Assembly (NCBI RefSeq): GCF_001269925.1
Contig: NZ_LHVO01000056.1
Location: forward strand, 248,001 to 312,000
Direction: 5' to 3'
DNA length: 64,000 nucleotides
DNA from: Pseudomonas sp. MIACH
GTDB taxonomy: Bacteria; Pseudomonadota; Gammaproteobacteria; Pseudomonadales; Pseudomonadaceae
How positions within the stretch are numbered: position 1 is the stretch's first letter; the number at the start of each line of letters is the position of its first letter. Under the pieces are notes generated by a model. The model was not told the DNA's origin and did not search any database. It was given only the letters and a program-made list of their open reading frames with translations. A program made the translations under genes and the position numbers. Of this stretch, positions 56,802 to 64,000 are shown one piece after another.

Positions 56802-57400
56802 CCCAGCAGCTCCTCGAATTTCTTCACGGCCGACACGGTGATCAACACCTTGTCGTATGCGATCAGACTAACTGGATCGGAACCTTGCACGTCACGCACA
56901 TCAACGTGTGGCAGGTTGCGAGCAGCCAGGTACAGGTTCTGATCAACAGCTTCAGACACGATCAAAACGTCGGTCAGGCTCATGTTGTTCAGCTTGCCCA
57001 GCAGATCTTTGGTTTTTGGACTTTCAACAGCGAAGTCCTGAACCACGACCAGACGATCAGTACGCACGAGTTCAGCAAGGATGGAGCGCAGTGCTGCGCG
57101 ATACATCTTCTTGTTGAGCTTCTGAGAGTGATCCTGTGGACGAGCTGCGAAAGTGGTACCGCCGCCGCGCCAGATTGGGCTACGGATAGTACCGGCACGA
57201 GCACGGCCAGTACCTTTCTGACGCCAAGGGCGCTTACCGCCACCACGAACGTCGGAACGGGTCTTTTGCTGCTTGCTACCTTGACGGCCGCCGGCCATGT
57301 AGGCCACGACTGCTTGGTGAACCAGCGTCTCGTTGAATTCGCCGCCAAATGTCAGTTCGGAAACTTCGATCGCTTGAGCGTCATTTACATTTAATTGCAT
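56798..57400 (-). CDS. rplD: 50S ribosomal protein L4
   Basis: 200 residues: [49 protein letters not shown] is the tunnel-reaching loop. LDYDxVLI-type end [23 protein letters not shown]. In E. coli L4 represses the S10 operon; whether it can do so here is doubtful given the short leader before rpsJ. Confidence 0.98.
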
Positions 57401-57412
57401 GTCAGCTTCCCC

Positions 57413-58057
57413 TTAACCGCGAGCCTTGGCCGCTGGACGTACAACCAGGTTGCCGCCAGTAGCGCCAGGAACAGCACCCTTGACCAACAACAGATTGCGT
57501 TCAGCGTCGACGCGCACTACTTCGAGGGACTGCACGGTCACGCGCTCAGCGCCCATATGACCGGACATTTTTTTGCCCTTGAATACACGACCAGGAGTCT
57601 GGCACTGGCCAATAGAGCCCGGGACGCGGTGGGAAACGGAGTTACCGTGAGTGTTGTCTTGACCACGGAAATTCCAACGCTTGATCGTACCCTGGAAGCC
57701 TTTACCCTTGGACTGACCGGTTACATCAACCAGTTGACCAGCGGCGAAGATTTCAGCGCTGATCAGATCGCCAGCCTGGTAGTCGCCATCAGCAAGACGG
57801 AACTCCAGAACAGTACGACCAGCTGCAACGTTTGCTTTTGCGAAGTGACCTGCCTGAGCAGCTGTCACACGCGAAGCACGACGCTCGCCGACAGTGACTT
57901 GCACTGCACGATAGCCATCGGTTTCTTCAGTCTTAAACTGAGAGACACGATTTGGTTCGATCTCAATAACCGTTACCGGAATCGAGACACCTTCTTCGGT
58001 GAAAATACGGGTCATACCGCATTTACGACCGACTACACCAATTTTATTGGTAGCCAT
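57413..58057 (-). CDS. rplC: 50S ribosomal protein L3
   Basis: 214 residues from ATG 58057 (MATNKIGVVGRKCGMTRIFTEEG). The long finger to the peptidyl-transferase centre is visible as GKGFQGTIKRWNFRGQDNTHGNSVSHRVPGSIGQCQTPGRVFKGKKMSGHMG, including the Gln that PrmB methylates in other bacteria. Confidence 0.98.
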   Translation of the reverse strand: MATNKIGVVGRKCGMTRIFTEEGVSIPVTVIEIEPNRVSQFKTEETDGYRAVQVTVGERRASRVTAAQAGHFAKANVAAGRTVLEFRLADGDYQAGDLISAEIFAAGQLVDVTGQSKGKGFQGTIKRWNFRGQDNTHGNSVSHRVPGSIGQCQTPGRVFKGKKMSGHMGAERVTVQSLEVVRVDAERNLLLVKGAVPGATGGNLVVRPAAKARG

Positions 58058-58138
58058 GTTGTAAACCTCATGAGTGTACGGGGCTTTCACCCGCTATGGC
58101 CGCCCATTTCAGAGCGTTACACGACTAAGACCCGAGTC

Positions 58139-58450
58139 TTAGCCGAGGCTGATCTGTACTTCCACACCGGCCGCCAGATCGAGCTTCATAAGTGCATCAA
58201 CGGTTTTATCCGTTGGCTGGACGATGTCCAGTACGCGCTTATGAGTACGGATCTCGTACTGGTCACGCGCGTCTTTGTTGACGTGCGGGGAGACCAGAAC
58301 GGTGAACCGCTCTTTACGGGTAGGCAGTGGAATTGGACCACGCACTTGAGCACCAGTACGTTTCGCGGTTTCCACGATTTCCTGGGTGGATTGGTCGATC
58401 AGGCGATGGTCAAAAGCCTTCAACCTGATACGGATTTGCTGATTTTGCAT
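58139..58450 (-). CDS. rpsJ: 30S ribosomal protein S10 / NusE
   Basis: 103 residues: [52 protein letters not shown]. It also acts as NusE in antitermination with NusB, encoded at 8.9 kb. First gene of the S10 operon behind its own promoter; 81 bp before rplC. Confidence 0.98.
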
Positions 58451-58512
58451 TGGATTTCAGACTCCGGCTGCTATTCCCAGCGAGCGCAATACGCCCGTTA
58501 AAAGGAGGCGCA

Positions 58513-58541
58513 ATTCTATAGACGCCCCAGATAGGTGTCAA
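58513..58541 (-). promoter_or_regulatory. Promoter of the S10 operon
   Basis: On the minus strand a consensus TTGACA (58541-58536), 17-bp spacer, TAGAAT (58518-58513). Predicted start near 58506 leaves a leader of about 56 nt to the rpsJ ATG. Confidence 0.8.
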
Positions 58542-58546
58542 CCCAA

Positions 58547-58576
58547 TAAAAAAGCCCCCGCTGAGCGGGGGCTTTT
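58547..58576 (-). terminator. Terminator of the str operon (after tuf)
   Basis: AAAAGCCCCCGC (58550-58561), loop TGA, GCGGGGGCTTTT (58565-58576), with a T6 tract on the minus strand. 31 bp after the tuf stop and just upstream of the S10 promoter. Confidence 0.92.
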
Positions 58577-58607
58577 CAAAGCATCGAAGCTATCTCAGAA
58601 GAGACGC

Positions 58608-59801
58608 TTACTCGATGATTTTAGCTACAACACCAGCACCAACGGTACGGCCGCCTTCACGGATAGCGAAGCGCAGACCGTCTTCCATTGCGATGGTTTT
58701 GATCAGGGTAACTTCCATTTGGATGTTATCGCCTGGCATTACCATTTCAACGCCTTCTGGCAGCTGGCAGTTACCAGTCACGTCAGTAGTACGGAAGTAG
58801 AACTGTGGACGGTAGCCTTTGAAGAACGGAGTGTGACGACCGCCTTCTTCCTTGCTCAGAACGTAAACTTCTGCGGTGAACTTGGTGTGCGGCTTAACCG
58901 AACCTGGCTTAACCAGAACTTGGCCACGCTCAACGTCGTCACGCTTGGTACCACGCAGCAGAACGCCGCAGTTCTCGCCAGCACGACCTTCGTCGAGCAG
59001 CTTGCGGAACATTTCAACACCAGTGCAGACAGTGTTGGTGGTGTCACGCAGACCAACGATTTCCAGCGCATCTTGAACGCGAACGATACCGCGCTCGATA
59101 CGACCAGTCACAACAGTACCACGACCGGAGATCGAGAATACGTCTTCGATTGGCATCAGGAACGGCTTGTCAGTCAGACGAACTGGTTCTGGGATGTAGC
59201 TATCCAGAGTTTCAACCAGTTTACGAACGGCAGTGGTGCCCATTTCGTTGTCGTCTTTGCCTTCCAGCGCCATACGAGCAGAACCGATGATGATCGGAGT
59301 GTCGTCGCCTGGGAAGTCGTAAGTGCTCAGCAGATCGCGCACTTCCATCTCAACCAGTTCCAGCAGCTCAGCGTCGTCTACCAGGTCAGCCTTGTTCAGG
59401 AAAACCACGATGTACGGAACGCCTACCTGACGGGACAGCAGGATGTGCTCACGGGTTTGTGGCATCGGACCATCAGCGGCCGAGCAAACCAGGATCGCGC
59501 CGTCCATCTGGGCAGCACCAGTGATCATGTTCTTCACATAGTCAGCGTGACCTGGGCAGTCAACGTGAGCGTAGTGACGAATCTTCGAGTTGTACTCGAC
59601 GTGCGCGGTGTTGATGGTGATACCACGAGCTTTTTCTTCTGGAGCGCTGTCGATTTTATCGAAATCAACGACTGCGGAACCGAAAACTTCGGAGCAGACG
59701 CGAGTCAGTGCTGCGGTCAGAGTGGTTTTACCGTGGTCAACGTGACCGATAGTGCCAACGTTGACGTGCGGTAGGGAACGATCAAATTTTTCTTTAGCCA
59801 C
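58608..59801 (-). CDS. tuf: Elongation factor Tu
   Basis: 397-residue GTPase delivering aminoacyl-tRNA. G1 GHVDHGKTT, switch region GITINTAHVEY, G3 DCPGHADY, G4 NKADL, G5 GSARMAL; domains II and III end GGRTVGAGVVAKIIE. Complete. Pseudomonas genomes usually have a second copy near tRNA genes and secE, not in this window. 30 bp after fusA. Confidence 0.98.
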   Translation of the reverse strand: MAKEKFDRSLPHVNVGTIGHVDHGKTTLTAALTRVCSEVFGSAVVDFDKIDSAPEEKARGITINTAHVEYNSKIRHYAHVDCPGHADYVKNMITGAAQMDGAILVCSAADGPMPQTREHILLSRQVGVPYIVVFLNKADLVDDAELLELVEMEVRDLLSTYDFPGDDTPIIIGSARMALEGKDDNEMGTTAVRKLVETLDSYIPEPVRLTDKPFLMPIEDVFSISGRGTVVTGRIERGIVRVQDALEIVGLRDTTNTVCTGVEMFRKLLDEGRAGENCGVLLRGTKRDDVERGQVLVKPGSVKPHTKFTAEVYVLSKEEGGRHTPFFKGYRPQFYFRTTDVTGNCQLPEGVEMVMPGDNIQMEVTLIKTIAMEDGLRFAIREGGRTVGAGVVAKIIE

Positions 59802-59831
59802 GACAATTAACTCCTTGCCTAAAGGACTGAA

Positions 59832-61937
59832 TCAGCCTTGTTTTTTGGATACAGTTTCAGCGATGTGCGCCGGAGCTGTGTTGTATTTTTTGAATTCCAT
59901 AGAGTAGCTTGCGCGACCCTGGGACATGGAGCGAACGTCGGTCGCATAACCGAACATCTCACCCAACGGAACCTCGGCGCGAATCACTTTGCCGGAAACC
60001 GTGTCTTCCATACCCAAGATCATGCCGCGACGACGGTTGAGGTCGCCCATGACATCACCCATATAGTCTTCAGGTGTAACAACTTCTACCGCCATGATTG
60101 GCTCAAGCAACTCACCACCACCCTTCTGGGCCAGTTGCTTGGTTGCCATGGAAGCAGCCACCTTAAACGCCATCTCGTTGGAGTCGACGTCGTGGTAAGA
60201 ACCGTCAAAAACGGTTGCTTTCAGGCCGATCAGCGGATAGCCGGCAACAACACCGTTCTTCATCTGCTCTTCGATACCCTTCTGGATAGCAGGGATGTAT
60301 TCCTTAGGAACAACACCACCCACTACTTCGTTCACGAATTGCAGACCTTCCTGACCTTCGTCAGCAGGAGCAAAACGGATCCAGCAGTGACCGAACTGAC
60401 CACGACCGCCGGATTGACGAACGAACTTGCCTTCGATTTCGCAGTTCTTCGTGATGCGCTCACGATAGGAAACCTGAGGCTTACCGATGTTGGCTTCGAC
60501 GTTGAACTCGCGGCGCATCCGGTCAACCAGGATGTCCAGGTGCAACTCGCCCATGCCAGAGATGATCGTTTGACCAGTCTCTTCATCAGTCTTGACGCGG
60601 AAAGATGGATCTTCCTGAGCAAGCTTGCCCAGAGCGATACCCATTTTTTCCTGGTCATCCTTGGTCTTAGGCTCTACGGCAACCGAAATAACCGGCTCCG
60701 GGAAGTCCATGCGAACCAGGATGATTGGCTTGGCAGCGTCGCACAAAGTCTCACCAGTGGTGACGTCCTTCATGCCGATCAGGGCCGCGATGTCACCAGC
60801 GCGCACTTCCTTGATCTCTTCACGGGCGTTTGCGTGCATTTGCACCATACGACCCACACGCTCTTTCTTGCCTTTGACCGAGTTGATCACGCCGTCGCCG
60901 GAGGCCAACACGCCCGAGTAAACGCGGACGAAGGTCAAAGTACCCACGAATGGGTCGGTAGCGATCTTGAACGCCAGAGCCGAGAACGGCTCGCTGTCGT
61001 CAGCATGACGCTCCATCTCTTCTTCCTCGTTATCAGGGTTAGTACCCTTGATAGCAGGAATGTCGGTTGGAGCAGGCAGGTAGTCGATCACGGCGTCGAG
61101 AACCAGGGGAACACCCTTGTTCTTGAAGGAAGAACCGCAAACAGCCAAGACGATCTCACCAGCAATAGTACGCTGACGCAGAGCGGCCTTGATTTCCACG
61201 TTGGTGAGTTCTTCACCTTCGAGGTACTTGTTCATCAGCTCTTCGCTGGCTTCGGCAGCAGCCTCAACCATGTTGTTGCGCCACTCGTCAGCCAGTTCCT
61301 GCAACTCTGCAGGGATAGGCTTGCGAACAGGAACCATACCTTTGTCAGCATCATTCCAGTAGACCGCTTCCATGTTGATCAGATCGATCTGACCCTGGAA
61401 GTTGTCTTCGGAACCGATAGCCAACTGGATTGGCACCGGAGTATGACCCAGACGCTGCTTGATCTGACCGATCACGCGCAGGAAGTTGGCACCAGCACGG
61501 TCCATCTTGTTTACATAAACAAGACGTGGAACGCCGTATTTGTTGGCTTGACGCCATACGGTTTCCGACTGAGGCTCGACACCCGAGGTACCGCAGAACA
61601 CAACGACAGCGCCGTCGAGCACACGCAGGGAACGCTCAACTTCAATAGTGAAGTCTACGTGGCCTGGGGTATCGATAACGTTGAAGCGGTGCTCATCTTT
61701 GTACTGCTTCTCGGAACCTTTCCAGAAGGCGGTAATAGCAGCAGAAGTAATGGTAATACCACGCTCCTGCTCCTGAACCATCCAGTCTGTGGTCGCGGCG
61801 CCATCATGCACCTCGCCCATTTTGTGACTTTTGCCGGTGTAAAACAGTACGCGCTCAGTGGTGGTGGTTTTACCAGCATCCACGTGAGCAACGATACCGA
61901 TGTTACGGTAGCGGCTAATCGGAGTAGTACGAGCCAT
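59832..61937 (-). CDS. fusA: Elongation factor G
   Basis: 701-residue translocase GTPase. G1 AHVDAGKTTTTERVL, G2 region QEQERGITITSAA, G3 DTPGHVDF, G4 NKMDR; domains III-V with MGELHLDILVDRMRREF and the domain IV tip GGVVPKEYIPAIQKGIEEQM. Catalyses translocation and, with RRF, recycling. Third gene of the str operon. Confidence 0.98.
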   Translation of the reverse strand: MARTTPISRYRNIGIVAHVDAGKTTTTERVLFYTGKSHKMGEVHDGAATTDWMVQEQERGITITSAAITAFWKGSEKQYKDEHRFNVIDTPGHVDFTIEVERSLRVLDGAVVVFCGTSGVEPQSETVWRQANKYGVPRLVYVNKMDRAGANFLRVIGQIKQRLGHTPVPIQLAIGSEDNFQGQIDLINMEAVYWNDADKGMVPVRKPIPAELQELADEWRNNMVEAAAEASEELMNKYLEGEELTNVEIKAALRQRTIAGEIVLAVCGSSFKNKGVPLVLDAVIDYLPAPTDIPAIKGTNPDNEEEEMERHADDSEPFSALAFKIATDPFVGTLTFVRVYSGVLASGDGVINSVKGKKERVGRMVQMHANAREEIKEVRAGDIAALIGMKDVTTGETLCDAAKPIILVRMDFPEPVISVAVEPKTKDDQEKMGIALGKLAQEDPSFRVKTDEETGQTIISGMGELHLDILVDRMRREFNVEANIGKPQVSYRERITKNCEIEGKFVRQSGGRGQFGHCWIRFAPADEGQEGLQFVNEVVGGVVPKEYIPAIQKGIEEQMKNGVVAGYPLIGLKATVFDGSYHDVDSNEMAFKVAASMATKQLAQKGGGELLEPIMAVEVVTPEDYMGDVMGDLNRRRGMILGMEDTVSGKVIRAEVPLGEMFGYATDVRSMSQGRASYSMEFKKYNTAPAHIAETVSKKQG

Positions 61938-61967
61938 AAAGCCCTCGCAAAATTAGTGAAGCTAAGA

Positions 61968-62438
61968 TTAGAAGCGGTAGTGCGAGAAAGCTTTGTTAGC
62001 TTCAGCCATACGGTGCACGTCTTCACGCTTCTTAACAGCAGCACCTTTACCTTCAGCAGCGTCCAACAGTTCGCCGGCCAAACGCAGAGCCATAGACTTC
62101 TCGCCGCGCTTACGGGCGAAGTCTACCAACCAGCGCATTGCCAGAGCGTTACGACGGGACGGACGAACTTCGACCGGAACCTGGTAAGTAGCACCGCCTA
62201 CACGGCGCGACTTCACTTCGACCAGCGGAGCGATGGCGTCGAGAGCTTTCTCGAAGATTTCCAGGGGGTCGCTGTTCTTGCGTTCTTTAACCTTTTCCAG
62301 CGCGCCATAAACGATACGCTCGGCAACGGCTTTCTTGCCGCTTTCCATCACGTGGTTCATGAACTTGGCCAGAATTTGGCTTCCGTATTTTGGATCGTCA
62401 AGCACTTCGCGCTTGGCTGCTACGCGTCTTCTTGGCAT
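61968..62438 (-). CDS. rpsG: 30S ribosomal protein S7
   Basis: 156 residues: [47 protein letters not shown], and [41 protein letters not shown]. Organises the 30S head; regulator of the str operon in E. coli. A 118-nt gap separates it from rpsL, with only a small TCCC-GAAA-GGG(C) hairpin visible. Confidence 0.98.
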
Positions 62439-62556
62439 GGATAAGCCCTCAAACGGTCTTCAGGTTCGCTCGGAATCGGTGCCCTTTCGGGACGCCTCCG
62501 ACCTTACTCTTATCGACTCAGAAAATAAGATGATTCAGTTTTACAAAAAGCCGCTA

Positions 62557-62928
62557 CTACTTAGGCTTCTTGGTACCGTACTTCGAACGACCCTGGTTAC
62601 GACCTTTAACGCCGGAAGTATCCAAGGAGCCGCGTACGGTGTGATAACGAACACCTGGCAAGTCTTTTACACGACCGCCACGGATCAGTACCACGCTGTG
62701 CTCTTGCAGGTTGTGGCCTTCACCGCCGATGTACGAGGAAACCTCGAAACCGTTGGTCAGACGCACACGGCATACTTTACGCAGTGCCGAGTTAGGTTTT
62801 TTCGGCGTGGTGGTATACACACGAGTGCATACGCCACGACGTTGCGGGCAGTTCTGCAGCGCAGGCACGTCGGATTTCTCGACGATACGCTTACGCGGCT
62901 GACGTACCAGCTGGTTGATAGTTGCCAT
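62557..62928 (-). CDS. rpsL: 30S ribosomal protein S12
   Basis: 123 residues: MATINQLVRQPRKRIVEKSD, TTTPKKPNSALRKVCRVRLTNGFEV and GGRVKDLPGVRYHTVRG. The two lysines where streptomycin resistance arises (K43, K88) are unchanged, so no resistance allele is visible. First gene of the str operon behind a good promoter. Confidence 0.98.
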   Translation of the reverse strand: MATINQLVRQPRKRIVEKSDVPALQNCPQRRGVCTRVYTTTPKKPNSALRKVCRVRLTNGFEVSSYIGGEGHNLQEHSVVLIRGGRVKDLPGVRYHTVRGSLDTSGVKGRNQGRSKYGTKKPK

Positions 62929-63019
62929 CTACTAGCTCCACTGTTGTCTTGCGACGCTATTGTCTTGCAAGAAAAGCAAAATGGCAGGAACGAATTCCCG
63001 CCAAATTTAGGGGTACAAG

Positions 63020-63048
63020 AGTCTAAAGAGGATCTTGCCCCCAGTCAA
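63020..63048 (-). promoter_or_regulatory. Promoter of the str operon (rpsL)
   Basis: On the minus strand TTGACT (63048-63043), 17-bp spacer, TAGACT (63025-63020), about 92 bp before the rpsL ATG, in the 216-bp gap after rpoC. No clear terminator for rpoC is visible in that gap. Confidence 0.7.
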
Positions 63049-63144
63049 GGCAAGGCCCCGACCTCCCCTCTCGTCGAAGCAGGGCAAAATAGCCTCGATC
63101 CGACGAATGGGGCTGCCAGGGCCCGGACTTATTTATCGCAGAAC

Positions 63145-64000
63145 TCAGTTACCGCTAGAGTTCAGCGCTTCGGTCAGTGCAGCTTCCACTTCACTGGCGC
63201 TTACGCGCAACGGCTTGTCAGCATCACGGCGACGCTTACGCTCGCTGTGGTAAGCCAAACCGGTACCAGCCGGGATCAGACGACCCACGACCACGTTCTC
63301 TTTCAGGCCGCGCAGGTAATCGCGCTTGCCGGTTACCGCTGCTTCGGTCAGTACGCGAGTGGTCTCCTGGAAGGAGGCCGCCGAGATGAACGACTCAGTG
63401 GACAACGACGCCTTGGTGATACCCAGCAGTACGCGAGTGAACTTGGAAACGAATTTCTCGTCGCCAGCCAGACGCTCGTTTTCCACCAGCACGTGAGTCA
63501 ATTCCATCTGGTCGCCCTTGATGAAACTGGAATCGCCGGATTCAGCGATCTCAACTTTACGCAGCATCTGACGCAGGATGGTCTCGATGTGCTTATCGTT
63601 GATCTTCACGCCTTGCAGGCGGTAAACGTCCTGGATTTCGTTAACGATGTACTTGGCCAGCGCACTCACACCCAGCAGACGCAGGATATCGTGTGGATCG
63701 CTCGGGCCGTCGGAGATAACTTCGCCGCGGTTTACCTGTTCGCCTTCGAACACGTTCAGGTGACGCCACTTTGGAATCAGCTCTTCGTACGGATCGGTAC
63801 CGTCGTTCGGGGTAATGACCAGACGGCGCTTGCCCTTAGTCTCTTTACCGAACGCGATGGTGCCGCTCACTTCAGCCAGAATCGACGCTTCTTTCGGACG
63901 ACGAGCTTCGAACAAGTCGGCAACACGCGGCAAACCACCGGTGATGTCGCGGGTCTTCGAAGTTTCTTGCGGGATACGCGCGATAACATCACCGATCGCG
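63145..64000 (-). CDS. rpoC: RNA polymerase beta' subunit, C-terminal part
   Basis: The frame is open from the window end (64000) to TAA at 63145, about 284 codons of the C-terminus. AIGDVIARIPQETSKTRDITGGLPRVADLFEARRPKEASILAE is the trigger-loop-distal region; LLGVSALAKYIVNEIQDVYRLQGVKINDKHIETILRQMLRKV and FISAASFQETTRVLTEAAVTGKRDYLRGLKENVVVGRLIPAGTG are invariant beta' segments (bridge/jaw-side and near the omega contact). Upstream of the str operon as in other gamma-proteobacteria. Confidence 0.97.
   Translation of the reverse strand, partial: AIGDVIARIPQETSKTRDITGGLPRVADLFEARRPKEASILAEVSGTIAFGKETKGKRRLVITPNDGTDPYEELIPKWRHLNVFEGEQVNRGEVISDGPSDPHDILRLLGVSALAKYIVNEIQDVYRLQGVKINDKHIETILRQMLRKVEIAESGDSSFIKGDQMELTHVLVENERLAGDEKFVSKFTRVLLGITKASLSTESFISAASFQETTRVLTEAAVTGKRDYLRGLKENVVVGRLIPAGTGLAYHSERKRRRDADKPLRVSASEVEAALTEALNSSGN

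Noticed and set aside
59838..62444. 868-codon open frame antisense to fusA and rpsG
   Set aside because: It mirrors the biased codons of highly expressed genes; the sense strand encodes unmistakable EF-G and S7, and the antisense protein has no recognisable motif.
1..64000. tRNA genes, CRISPR arrays, insertion sequences, prophage genes
   Set aside because: None recognised on either strand; the only repeated elements found are REP/REPIN sequences.

Overview
The window is chromosomal DNA of a Pseudomonas, most likely of the P. fluorescens group. Three things point to this: the complete str-S10-spc-alpha ribosomal super-cluster with its neighbours katA, ftnA, uvrA and ssb; the riboflavin/isoprenoid block xseB-ispA-dxs ... 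nrdR in the order I remember from P. aeruginosa; and two REPIN-type repeats typical of fluorescent pseudomonads. Coding DNA is GC-rich and dense. I see no tRNA, rRNA, insertion sequence, prophage or CRISPR array.

Layout. 1-0.7 kb: 3' end of an isochorismatase-family hydrolase and a decayed Fic-like C-terminus. 0.7-5.9 kb: xseB-ispA, dxs with its own promoter, and btuB. 5.9-13.4 kb, minus strand: a translationally coupled trio (ribA, a four-helix membrane protein, btuF), a REPIN, then nrdR-ribD-ribE-ribBA-ribH-nusB-thiL. 13.5-14.7 kb: a YbaY-like lipoprotein and a small methyltransferase. 14.8-15.9 kb: an accessory defence module, an Abi_2/AbiF-type HEPN protein preceded by a compact promoter-structured RNA-terminator cassette. 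16-21.3 kb: a CnoX/YbbN thioredoxin, a conserved unknown, a zinc-linked four-gene cluster (DUF2796, ABC ATPase, FtsX-like permease, DUF3299) and ompW with an Anr-type site. 21.4-37.3 kb: an NAD-binding epimerase-like protein, lhr helicase, a large MscS channel, the ybhP-clsB-ybhN phospholipid operon, an alpha/beta hydrolase with a DUF3182 protein, a GlxA-type regulator divergent from a cysteine hydrolase, tam, and a lipoprotein. 37.4-44.5 kb: ssb, an MFS carrier, uvrA with a LexA-like site, a haem-ligand-less ferritin (ftnA) and katA. 44.7-64 kb, minus strand: rplQ back through the alpha, spc, S10 and str operons to the 3' end of rpoC.

How the parts work together. RibA, RibBA, RibD, RibH and RibE make up riboflavin synthesis apart from the dephosphorylation step, and RibBA has lost the zinc cysteines of its second domain, which explains the separate ribA. 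IspA and Dxs feed isoprenoid synthesis. BtuB and BtuF handle cobalamin. The DUF2796/ABC/DUF3299 set looks like the zinc-starvation cluster. KatA, FtnA, UvrA and Ssb form a stress and iron neighbourhood.

Most interesting: the AbiF-like HEPN gene with its upstream RNA cassette; a repeated hairpin-then-promoter arrangement at three ribosomal operon boundaries, including an unexpected one between rpsN and rpsH; an NrdR whose zinc knuckle is widened by two residues; and the absence of pgpA beside thiL, where a REPIN sits instead. Comparisons with P. aeruginosa and E. coli are from memory.
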